Shown here: positions 57,352-64,000 of the stretch, in pieces
How the letters are laid out: each line of letters starts with the position of its first letter
Numbering within the stretch: position 1 is the first letter of the stretch
Assembly (NCBI GenBank): GCA_900550475.1
Contig: URSA01000002.1
Span: forward strand, 1-64,000
Direction: 5' to 3'
Source of the DNA: an uncultured Lachnospiraceae bacterium
GTDB lineage: Bacteria > Bacillota > Clostridia > Lachnospirales > Lachnospiraceae
Length of the DNA: 64,000 bases
Position numbers and translations under genes: made by a program
Notes under the pieces: model-generated
Seen by the model: only the letters and a program-made list of their open reading frames with translations
The model's database searches: none
Told to the model about the DNA's origin: nothing

Positions 57352-58170
57352 ATGGTACGAAGCTTATGGACGGCGGCGACAGGCATGATCGCGCAGCAGA
57401 CCAATGTAGATACAATCGCGAATAACTTATCCAATGTCAATACCGTAGGGTACAAGACGCAGTCGAGCGAATTTAAGTCGCTGCTGTATCAGACATTGCA
57501 GACAAAGACCACATCCGCGAACGGCGATACCAAGCCTACGACCGCGCAGGTGGGTCTCGGTGTGAGAAATTCCTCCATCACCACCATTTTCAAGAACGGA
57601 AGCCTACTCTCCAACGAGAGCCAGACCGCGTTTGCAATCAGCGGAAAGGGATTTTTCGCCGTGCGCGGTGAGGACGGCAATACCTACTATACGAGAAACG
57701 GTAACTTTCAGTGGTCAAGAGCGGCAAACGGTGGTGTGATGCTTGCCAACACTGATGGACTTCCGGTACTGGATTCCAAGGGTTCTCCGATCATTCTGGG
57801 GGCAAATTATGATGCAAGCCAGGTGACGGTTACCGGCGACGGAACCGTCTGCTATCCGGATGCCAATAACAATCCGCAGTCTCTGGGTATTCAGATCGGT
57901 GTTTGCCAGTTTACCAATGCGGGAGGACTGGAGAGAATGGGAAGCACGCTGTACCGGCAGACGGCAGCCAGCGGCGCTCCTATCAATGAGGCGACAAGCA
58001 CCACCGTGGAGAAAAGCTCCGTACTTCAGAACTTTCTGGAGGGCTCCAACGTGCAGGTGGTGGATGAGATGGTCAATATGATCGTGGCACAGCGTGCTTA
58101 CGAGATGAACTCCAAGGCAATCACGGCATCCGACGAAATGCTGCAGCAGGCAAATAATCTGCGCGGTTAA
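57352..58170 (+). CDS. Flagellar distal rod protein (FlhP/FlgG-like)
   Basis: A 272-aa rod protein paralogous to the gene upstream. N-terminus: VRSLWTAATGMIAQQTNVDT and IANNLSNVNTVGYKTQSSEF. Centre: AISGKGFFAVRGEDGNTYYT and TRNGNFQWSR. C-terminus: VQVVDEMVNMIVAQRAYEMN, then SKAITASDEMLQQANNL, the FlgG-type end. It follows the first rod gene by 26 bp with GGGAGG upstream, in the mbl-flhO-flhP arrangement. Export is through the flagellar secretion system. Confidence 0.92.
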   Translation: MVRSLWTAATGMIAQQTNVDTIANNLSNVNTVGYKTQSSEFKSLLYQTLQTKTTSANGDTKPTTAQVGLGVRNSSITTIFKNGSLLSNESQTAFAISGKGFFAVRGEDGNTYYTRNGNFQWSRAANGGVMLANTDGLPVLDSKGSPIILGANYDASQVTVTGDGTVCYPDANNNPQSLGIQIGVCQFTNAGGLERMGSTLYRQTAASGAPINEATSTTVEKSSVLQNFLEGSNVQVVDEMVNMIVAQRAYEMNSKAITASDEMLQQANNLRG

Positions 58171-58181
58171 GGAGGTTCCTT

Positions 58182-58529
58182 ATGGCGATCAGTGGTTTGA
58201 CAAATACATATGCGGATCTGTATCAGGCGCAGAGCGCGCAGAACGCATCCAAGCTGCAAAATCAGCTTGATAATGCAGGCAAGGCAAAGACGGATGATGA
58301 ACTGATGGATGCCTGCAAGGAGTTTGAGGCATATTTTCTGGAGCAGATGTTCAAGGCAATGATGAAGACGATCCCGGAATCGGAGGAGACTTCATCCTAC
58401 ACCACGAATCTGATGGATTACTACAAGGACAGCATGGTGCAGGAAGTTGCAAGCGCCTCCACAGAGCAAAACAGTTTAGGGCTTGCGCAGATGCTGTACG
58501 AACAGATGAAACGCAATTACAATTTGTAG
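58182..58529 (+). CDS. FlgJ-like rod-binding protein
   Basis: A 115-aa protein with the FlgJ N-terminal (rod-binding) pattern: DDELMDACKEFEAYFLEQMF, KAMMKTIPESEETSSYTTNL and YKDSMVQEVASASTEQNSLG. The muramidase domain present in proteobacterial FlgJ is absent, which is usual for Firmicutes. It probably caps or chaperones rod assembly. It is 12 bp after the FlhP-like gene, with GGAGG upstream, and a terminator follows. Confidence 0.88.
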   Translation: MAISGLTNTYADLYQAQSAQNASKLQNQLDNAGKAKTDDELMDACKEFEAYFLEQMFKAMMKTIPESEETSSYTTNLMDYYKDSMVQEVASASTEQNSLGLAQMLYEQMKRNYNL

Positions 58530-58543
58530 GGATGGCGGAGAAG

Positions 58544-58572
58544 AAAGACTGCTGGTAAAGCAGTCTTTTTCC
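58544..58572 (+). terminator. Terminator after the flagellar rod genes
   Basis: AAAGACTGCT (58544-58553) pairs with AGCAGTCTTT (58559-58568) over a 5-nt loop, followed by TTT. Confidence 0.88.
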
Positions 58573-58627
58573 TGTATCACAGGAAATTACACGGCAATCA
58601 TGACAAGAGAGGGAGCGCCCATAAGGA

Positions 58628-60922
58628 ATGGAAACCATCAAAGGATATGTGGATCATATCATATTTCAAAATTCGGATAACGGGTATACGGTGCTGGAAC
58701 TTTTGGCGGATGAGGATTCCGTCGTTCTGGTCGGCATGCTGCGGGGGGTGACTCAGGGAGACTGCATTGAAGCCGAGGGGAATTTCGTGGATCACCCGGT
58801 TTACGGAAGCCAGTTCAAGGTGACACGCTGCCGTGCCGTGACGCCGGAGGACGCAGCGGGAATGGAGCGTTATCTGGCGTCCGGGGCAATCAAGGGCGTG
58901 GGAGCGGCGCTGGCAGCCAGAATCGTGAAGAAGTTTGGCAAGGACACCTTCCGGATCATGGAGGAAGAACCGGAGCGGTTGATTGAGGTAAAGGGGATCA
59001 GCGAGCGGATTGCGAGGGAAATATCCATGCAGGTGGAGGAGAAGAGAGAAATGCGGGACGCTTTCCTCTATCTCCAACAATACGGCATTTCCAATGCACT
59101 GGCGGTGAAGATCTACAACACCTACGGTGAACGTCTCTATGGCGTCCTGCAGGAAAATCCCTATCGTCTGGCGGAGGATATTGAAGGCGTGGGATTCCGG
59201 ATCGCGGATGAGATCGCGGAAAAGATCGGCATTCACACGGATTCCGACTACCGGATCCGGAGCGGTATCCTTTATGTGCTTCTTCAGGCGATGCAGGAGG
59301 GGCATATGTTTCTCCCCAAAGAAAGCCTGATCATACGGGCGGAGGATCTGCTTTCCGTACACGGGGAACAGATAGAGCTGCAGATTCTGAATCTGGGCAT
59401 GGAGAAAAAGCTGATTCTCAAGCGAAAAACCCCGGAGTCGGAGGTGCAGGTGTTTTCCGCCACCGCCTACTATGTGGAATTAAACTGCGCAAAAATGCTG
59501 GCGGATCTGAATATTCCCGTGGAAGGGGAGGAGGGCTGGCTGCCTGCGCAGGAGGCGCATATCAGAAAGAGCATCAGAAGCATTGCGGAGGCGGAAAATC
59601 TGGAACTGGAGGAATTGCAGGAAAAAGCGGTTCTTGAGAGTATCCGCAATGGGCTTTTTATTTTATCCGGCGGCCCCGGGACGGGAAAGACGACTACCAT
59701 CAACACCATGATCCGGTATTTTGCCTCGGAGGGGCTGGATATTTTTCTGGCGGCTCCCACCGGAAGAGCGGCAAAAAGAATGACGGAGGCGACCGGCTAT
59801 GAGGCGAGAACCATCCACCGGATGCTGGAGCTGAACGGTGCGCTGGGAGAGGAGACCGGAAGAAGAGTAAAATTTGAGCGTGACGAGGAGAACCCGCTGG
59901 AGGCGGATGTGGTGATCATAGACGAGATGTCCATGGTGGATATCCATCTGCTTCAGGCATTGCTGCGGGCAATCGTGCCGGGCACAAGACTGATTCTGGT
60001 CGGAGATGTGGATCAGCTGCCCTCGGTGGGGCCGGGACAGGTTCTGAGGGATATTATGGAATCCGGGGCATTCCCCATGGTAAAATTGCAAAAGATCTTC
60101 CGACAGGCGCAAGAAAGTGACATTATTGTCAATGCCCACAAAATCAATGAAGGACAGCAGATATCGCTGGACAATAAGAGCAGGGATTTTTTCTTTTTGG
60201 AAAGAAATGACGTAAATGTCATTTACAAGCATATGGTACAGTTGATCACGGAAAAGCTGCCCCGGTATGTGAATGCCACGATGGGGGAGATTCAGGTGCT
60301 GACACCCATGCGGAAGGGCAGTCTGGGCGTGGAGACCCTGAACCGGATTTTGCAGCAGTATGTGAACCCGCCGTCGGAGGGAAAGAAGGAGTATCTGGCG
60401 GGCGGTACCCTGTTCCGGGAGGGGGACAAGGTCATGCAGGTCAAGAACAATTACGAGCTGGAATGGGAAGTGATCAGCAAATACGGAATTCCCATCGACA
60501 AGGGGCTGGGTGTGTTCAACGGGGATATGGGACATGTACTGCAAATCAACGAATACGCAGGAAATCTGGTGGTGGAGTACGACGAACACAGGAGAGTGAC
60601 CTATCCCTTTGTCCAGCTTGAGGAGCTGGAGCTGGCATATGCCATCACCATCCACAAGTCTCAGGGAAGCGAGTATGCGGCGGTGATCATGCCGCTTCTG
60701 GGAGGCCCCAGAATGTTGTTCAACCGCAATCTGCTCTACACGGGCGTGACCCGCGCTAAGGCGTGTGTCACAATCCTTGGCAGCCGTGAGGTCGTGGGGG
60801 AAATGATACGAAACGCCGACGTCAACCGCAGGTATACGGCGCTTGCAGAAAGGATAAGGGAGTTTGTTCAGAAAGAAGAATCCGGTGGAACTGCTGTTCC
60901 CGAGACGCTGTCCGGTCTGTGA
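58628..60922 (+). CDS. recD2: RecD2-type ATP-dependent DNA helicase
   Basis: A 764-aa superfamily 1 helicase of the RecD2/YrrC class. The N-terminal region (OB-like and helix-hairpin-helix, about 1-200; VKGISERIAREISMQVEEKR, DIEGVGFRIADEIAEKIG) precedes the motor. Walker A is LSGGPGTGKTTTINTMIRYF (about 345-364). Walker B is VVIIDEMSMVDIHLLQALLR, and later motifs are LVGDVDQLPSVGPGQVL and LAYAITIHKSQGSEYAAVIM. It acts 5'-3' in DNA repair without RecBC. Its 3' end overlaps comFC by 59 bp. Confidence 0.94.
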   Translation: METIKGYVDHIIFQNSDNGYTVLELLADEDSVVLVGMLRGVTQGDCIEAEGNFVDHPVYGSQFKVTRCRAVTPEDAAGMERYLASGAIKGVGAALAARIVKKFGKDTFRIMEEEPERLIEVKGISERIAREISMQVEEKREMRDAFLYLQQYGISNALAVKIYNTYGERLYGVLQENPYRLAEDIEGVGFRIADEIAEKIGIHTDSDYRIRSGILYVLLQAMQEGHMFLPKESLIIRAEDLLSVHGEQIELQILNLGMEKKLILKRKTPESEVQVFSATAYYVELNCAKMLADLNIPVEGEEGWLPAQEAHIRKSIRSIAEAENLELEELQEKAVLESIRNGLFILSGGPGTGKTTTINTMIRYFASEGLDIFLAAPTGRAAKRMTEATGYEARTIHRMLELNGALGEETGRRVKFERDEENPLEADVVIIDEMSMVDIHLLQALLRAIVPGTRLILVGDVDQLPSVGPGQVLRDIMESGAFPMVKLQKIFRQAQESDIIVNAHKINEGQQISLDNKSRDFFFLERNDVNVIYKHMVQLITEKLPRYVNATMGEIQVLTPMRKGSLGVETLNRILQQYVNPPSEGKKEYLAGGTLFREGDKVMQVKNNYELEWEVISKYGIPIDKGLGVFNGDMGHVLQINEYAGNLVVEYDEHRRVTYPFVQLEELELAYAITIHKSQGSEYAAVIMPLLGGPRMLFNRNLLYTGVTRAKACVTILGSREVVGEMIRNADVNRRYTALAERIREFVQKEESGGTAVPETLSGL

Positions 60923-61574
60923 TGAGCCGGTTCCCCTGAAAGAGGGGCTGTGCTGTAAGGCATGCCGGACGAAACTGCAAAAAATCAGGGATCCCTATTG
61001 CCTCCGGTGCGGGAAGCCGCTTTCTGATGCCGCGCGGGAATACTGCGCGGACTGCGGAAAGACGAAGCATCTTTATATGTGCGGGCGATCCCTCTATGAG
61101 TATGAGAGCGCCGCCCCCTCCGTTTACCGCTTCAAGTATGGCGGCAGGCAGGAATACGCTGCATTTTTCGGACAGGAGATGGCGGCGGAGCTGGGACGGT
61201 TTATCGCGGATTTTTCTCCGCAGGCGCTGATACCGGTTCCGCTGAGCAGAAAGCGCCTGCAGACCCGGGGATATAATCAGGCGGCGCTTCTTGCGAAAGA
61301 ACTGGGAAAACGTCTGGATATCCCCGTGTGGGAGCATGCGGCGGGCCGTGTGCGCAACACGGTTCCGCAAAAGGAATTAAATGCCGCGGAAAGGCAAAAT
61401 AATTTGAAAAAGGCTTTTAAAATCGCCTCAAATGATGTAAAATTAAGTACGATTATAATTGTGGATGACATATACACCACAGGCAGTACCATAGATGCGC
61501 TCACAGAGGCCCTGCAGAGTGCGGGAGCGAAGAAGGTCGGTTTCGTTTCGCTCAGCACGGGCAGCGGGATGTAG
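60864..61574 (+). CDS. comFC: ComF family phosphoribosyltransferase-like protein
   Basis: A 236-aa ComFC/GntX protein. The N-terminus has a four-Cys-pair zinc region (CPVCDEP, CKACRTK, CLRCGKP, CADCGKT). The type I phosphoribosyltransferase domain carries IPVPLSRKRLQTRGYNQAAL and the PRPP loop IIIVDDIYTTGSTIDAL. ComFC is needed for DNA uptake during transformation in Bacillus. The frame opens at a TTG (60864) inside recD2 just after AAGGGAG. That spacing is short, so the true start could lie slightly downstream at VELLFPRRCPVC. Confidence 0.88.
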   Translation: MFRKKNPVELLFPRRCPVCDEPVPLKEGLCCKACRTKLQKIRDPYCLRCGKPLSDAAREYCADCGKTKHLYMCGRSLYEYESAAPSVYRFKYGGRQEYAAFFGQEMAAELGRFIADFSPQALIPVPLSRKRLQTRGYNQAALLAKELGKRLDIPVWEHAAGRVRNTVPQKELNAAERQNNLKKAFKIASNDVKLSTIIIVDDIYTTGSTIDALTEALQSAGAKKVGFVSLSTGSGM

Positions 61575-61588
61575 GAGGAGACGGATAC

Positions 61589-62002
61589 ATGAATGTACGA
61601 AATTGCAGAAAATGCGGAAGAATATTTAATTATGTGGCAGGTCCCCCTATCTGTCCGTCCTGCCGGGAGGCGCTGGAGGCGGACTTCCAGCGTGTGAAGG
61701 AATATGTGCGCGCCAACCCCGGTGCAATCATCAGCGAAGTGGCTGAAAAATGCGAGGTCGAGGTTTCCCAGATCCATCAGTGGCTGCGCGAGGAGAGGCT
61801 GCAGCTGACGGAGGGCTCCGCCATTACGCTGCAGTGCGAGTCCTGCGGCGCACCGATCCTGAGCGGACGCTACTGCGACAAGTGCCGCAAGGAGCTTACC
61901 ATGGGACTGAACAATATCGTGCGTTCCGCAGCGCCCAAGCAGGAACCGCAGCGCCCGGTCTCACAGAGGGACAAGGACAAGATGCGATATCTGAACCAAT
62001 AG
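61589..62002 (+). CDS. YvyF-like flagellar operon protein
   Basis: A 137-aa protein with two zinc-type Cys pairs (NCRKCGRIFNY and PPICPSCREALE), a helical centre with a MarR/MerR-like stretch (ISEVAEKCEVEVSQIHQWLR), and a second Cys set (QCESCGAPILSGRYCDKCRK). This is the YvyF (TIGR03826) pattern. In Bacillus, comFC-yvyF-flgM are adjacent, and the same comFC-yvyF order appears here. The function is not established. flgM does not follow; instead two unknown membrane proteins do. Confidence 0.85.
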   Translation: MNVRNCRKCGRIFNYVAGPPICPSCREALEADFQRVKEYVRANPGAIISEVAEKCEVEVSQIHQWLREERLQLTEGSAITLQCESCGAPILSGRYCDKCRKELTMGLNNIVRSAAPKQEPQRPVSQRDKDKMRYLNQ

Positions 62003-62017
62003 ACAGGAGACAGGCTT

Positions 62018-62407
62018 ATGTTAAACGAGGAAAGAATCATTCTGATGACGAAGCTGGCTTCCTACGAGAGCGGGGAGGGAAAGAAGTGCGCCGCAACCGG
62101 CAGCTATTTCCGCAGCGATTATGTGGGCATGCAGGTCGTGAAGTCCGTGATCTGCGGCACGCTGGCGTTTCTGATCTGCTTCGCACTGTATGTGCTGTAT
62201 GACTTTGAGACTTTTATGCTTGAGATCTACAAGATGGATCTGTTTGTTTTTGCAAAACAGGTTCTGACCCTTTACGGCGTCACGGTGGCGGCGTTCGCGC
62301 TGCTGACCTATGTGGTATACTCCTACCGCTACAGCAAGGCAAAGAAAAGTCTGAAAAATTATTACAACAATCTCAAGAGACTGGCATCTCTTTACGAAAA
62401 AAATTAG
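62018..62407 (+). CDS. Unknown two-segment membrane protein
   Basis: A 129-aa protein I do not recognise. It has a polar N-terminus of about 38 residues (LASYESGEGKKCAATGSYFR), two hydrophobic segments (about 40-63 and 83-102), and a basic C-terminal tail (RYSKAKKSLKNYYNNLKRLA). The lone Cys is in KKCAATG. AGGAGACAGGC precedes the ATG. It is packed between yvyF (15 bp) and the next unknown membrane protein (30 bp), so it belongs to the yvyF-cdaA transcript. A partner of the 369-aa protein downstream is conceivable. Confidence 0.6.
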   Translation: MLNEERIILMTKLASYESGEGKKCAATGSYFRSDYVGMQVVKSVICGTLAFLICFALYVLYDFETFMLEIYKMDLFVFAKQVLTLYGVTVAAFALLTYVVYSYRYSKAKKSLKNYYNNLKRLASLYEKN

Positions 62408-62437
62408 CCAGAATTTTAGTGAGTGAAAGGTCTGAAT

Positions 62438-63547
62438 ATGAGAAATCTACTGGAAATGAAGGAATTGGGAAAAAGATTTTACAGCAGATATGAAACATTC
62501 ATTGTACCCGTTCTGAGGTTTCTGCTGACACTGATTACCCTTTCCTGTATCAACAAGCAGCTTGGCTATATGACGCGGATCAACAGCACCGCCATTGTAC
62601 TTATGGTTTCCCTGCTGTGCTCCTTTCTGCCGAACGGCTTTATCATTGTCTTTGCGGCATTGTTCGTGCTGCTGCATTTCTATGCGCTGGCGCTGGAGAT
62701 TGCACTGGTGGGCTTCTGCCTGTTTTTGGTGATGTTTTTGCTGTTCTTCCGCTTTGCCCCCAAGGATTCGGTGGTGGTGATCCTGACACCTCTCTGCTTC
62801 GGTCTCCACATCCCTTATGTGATACCGCTTGCAATGGGACTGGTGGGAACGCCCGCCTCTGCGGTGTCTGTGGGCTGCGGTGTGATCGTGTACTATCTGA
62901 TCCACTATGTATCCCAGAATGCTCCCGCCATCAATGCCATGGACGCCAGCGAGGCGATGGTACGGCTCAGGATGGTGATCGACAGCGTGCTCAACAATAA
63001 AGAGATGCTGGTGGTAGTGGCGGCATTTGCCTTTACGGTGGTGGTGGTATACCTGATCAGGAGAATGTCTATCGACCATTCGTGGACGATTGCAATGATC
63101 GCAGGTACGATCATCGATGTGGTGATCCTGCTTGTGGGCGATCTGATGTATGATACCAATGTGTCCGTGTGGGGCGTGATTCTGGGCTCCGTGATTTCCG
63201 CGGCACTGACGGTGGTGCTCCAGTTCTTTGTGTTCGGTGTGGACTACAGCAGGACGGAAAAGGTGCAGTTTGAGGATGATGAGTATTATTATTATGTGAA
63301 GGCGGTTCCCAAGATGACCGTGGCAGCCCCAGAGAAAACGGTGAAGAAGATTAATTCTCAGGTGGGGCGGCAGGTGCATACGGCAGGGATTCATCAGCCG
63401 GAACGATACACGCAGGGGACAGCGGGCGGACAGCGGCCCGCGGGCAGGCAGGCAGCCTCCAGAACCATCGCTCCCCAGCAGGAGAGAGCATATAGCAGAC
63501 GGGATGAGGAGATTGAGGATATCCCCGATGACTACGAAGAAATTTAA
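62438..63547 (+). CDS. Unknown multi-pass membrane protein upstream of cdaA
   Basis: A 369-aa protein with about nine to ten hydrophobic segments over residues 20-270, then a soluble, low-complexity tail (EDDEYYYYVKAVPKMTV, later Arg/Gln-rich, ending in the acidic IEDIPDDYEEI). No family motif is recognised. The membrane part includes SSLFL-like stretches (LMVSLLCSFLPNGFIIVFAA) and a loop INAMDASEAMVRLRMVIDSV. It ends 16 bp before cdaA, so the two are very probably co-expressed, which suggests a link with c-di-AMP or wall physiology. Start chosen at 62438 after AAAGG. Confidence 0.6.
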   Translation: MRNLLEMKELGKRFYSRYETFIVPVLRFLLTLITLSCINKQLGYMTRINSTAIVLMVSLLCSFLPNGFIIVFAALFVLLHFYALALEIALVGFCLFLVMFLLFFRFAPKDSVVVILTPLCFGLHIPYVIPLAMGLVGTPASAVSVGCGVIVYYLIHYVSQNAPAINAMDASEAMVRLRMVIDSVLNNKEMLVVVAAFAFTVVVVYLIRRMSIDHSWTIAMIAGTIIDVVILLVGDLMYDTNVSVWGVILGSVISAALTVVLQFFVFGVDYSRTEKVQFEDDEYYYYVKAVPKMTVAAPEKTVKKINSQVGRQVHTAGIHQPERYTQGTAGGQRPAGRQAASRTIAPQQERAYSRRDEEIEDIPDDYEEI

Positions 63548-63563
63548 GACAGGATGATTTCAG

Positions 63564-64000
63564 ATGCAGGGTCAGATTCAGAGCTTTTTTGAAAATATGA
63601 TAAGACGTATGCCGGACATGGATTTTGCCAGTGCGGTTGAAATTGTCATTATCTCCTTTCTCATCTACCATATCCTGATCTGGATCAAGAACACCAGGGC
63701 ATGGGTATTGTTGAGGGGCTTGGTTATCATTTTGGCATTCTGGATGATCGCGGCTTATTTTCACATGAATACCATACTCTGGATGGGAAGAAACGTGATC
63801 GGCTTTGCCGTGACGGCATTTATTGTGATCCTGCAGCCGGAGCTCCGCAAGGCGCTCGAGGAGCTGGGAAACAAGGAACTCCTCTCCGGAATTCTGCCTT
63901 CCTTCGGAACCAAGCGGACGGAGGGCGTCTTTGATGAAAAGGTGATCAATGAGATTGCCAAGGCATGTGTGGAAATGGGAAAAGCGCGGACGGGCGCTTT
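63564..64000 (+). CDS. cdaA: Diadenylate cyclase CdaA, 5' part (cut by window end)
   Basis: The frame from the ATG at 63564 runs open to the window edge (145 codons). The N-terminus has three membrane segments (VEIVIISFLIYHILIWI, VLLRGLVIILAFWMIAAYF, VIGFAVTAFIVILQPELRKA), then EELGNKELLSGILPSFG and the start of the cyclase domain with INEIAKACVEMGKARTGAL. This is the CdaA (DacA/YbbP) pattern, the membrane-linked c-di-AMP synthase of Firmicutes. The catalytic DGA and RHR motifs would lie beyond the window. In many Firmicutes cdaA is followed by ybbR and glmM. Confidence 0.9.
   Translation, partial: MQGQIQSFFENMIRRMPDMDFASAVEIVIISFLIYHILIWIKNTRAWVLLRGLVIILAFWMIAAYFHMNTILWMGRNVIGFAVTAFIVILQPELRKALEELGNKELLSGILPSFGTKRTEGVFDEKVINEIAKACVEMGKARTGA

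Overview
The window is a 64 kb piece of a chromosome from a motile, Gram-positive anaerobe of the Clostridia, most likely a Lachnospiraceae member. This is inferred from gene content and order, since no rRNA is present. The main pointers are an HrcA/CIRCE-controlled hrcA-grpE-dnaK-dnaJ operon, a type III glutamine synthetase (GlnN), the ireB-ruvX-DUF1292 block, the trmR-trhP pair, an mreB/mbl-flhO-flhP-flgJ block, comFC-yvyF, TTG starts, and strong SD boxes of the GGAGG type. Most of the window is of balanced to slightly GC-rich composition. The first ~2.1 kb is visibly AT-richer and looks like the edge of a mobile-element remnant.

Layout. 1-2000: a broken transposon gene (tnpV-like), a membrane-protein fragment and a Phd/ParE-type toxin-antitoxin pair with a palindromic operator. 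2147-8390: ppiB, a fused acetyltransferase, the P-II/Amt ammonium module behind a promoter and a leader terminator, convergent hflK-hflC, and a NodB-like deacetylase. 8424-13114: a glycerol catabolic operon (FAD dehydrogenase with a BFD-type Fe-S tail, a second flavoprotein, a DUF1667 protein, glpK). 13129-13870: two abutting tandem arrays, 8 units of exactly 62 bp with palindromic ends, then about 10 units of 25 bp. 13928-21255: lysoplasmalogenase, a membrane hydrolase gene interrupted by two in-frame TAG codons, glycerate kinase, a CdaR-like regulator, an aminotransferase and a patatin. 21324-32001: uppP, a Lys/Ala-tailed DUF6465 protein, the heat-shock operon, prmA, rsmE, a cysteine desulfurase and thiI. 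32064-39311: an HPr-like protein without the active-site His, mtaB, and an RNA/tRNA/cell-wall cluster (ireB, ruvX, DUF1292, RNase J, ylbF-like, truncated mltG-like, trmR, trhP). 39584-44780: glnN behind its own leader terminator, tRNA-Gln(CUG), acyl-ACP thioesterase, cvfB, a CPBP protease and a small yjfB-like gene. 44958-58529: PucR/CdaR-type regulator, ftsEX, an M23 hydrolase, a CtpA protease, uvrBA, mreB and flagellar rod genes. 58628-64000: recD2, comFC, yvyF, two unknown membrane proteins and the start of cdaA.

How the genes work together. Nitrogen assimilation is served by P-II/Amt and, 35 kb away, GlnN; both loci have an intrinsic-terminator-like hairpin between promoter and first gene. 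FtsEX next to an EnvC-like M23 protein and a CtpA protease suggests a septal wall-hydrolysis module. Cysteine desulfurase and ThiI supply tRNA/thiamine sulfur, and TrmR, TrhP and MtaB add further tRNA modifications.

I do not see a complete, clearly novel multi-gene system. The strongest candidates for undescribed biology are the double repeat array after glpK, the hydrolase gene with two in-frame amber codons and an otherwise intact frame, the two nitrogen-gene leader terminators, and the uncharacterised membrane proteins just upstream of cdaA.
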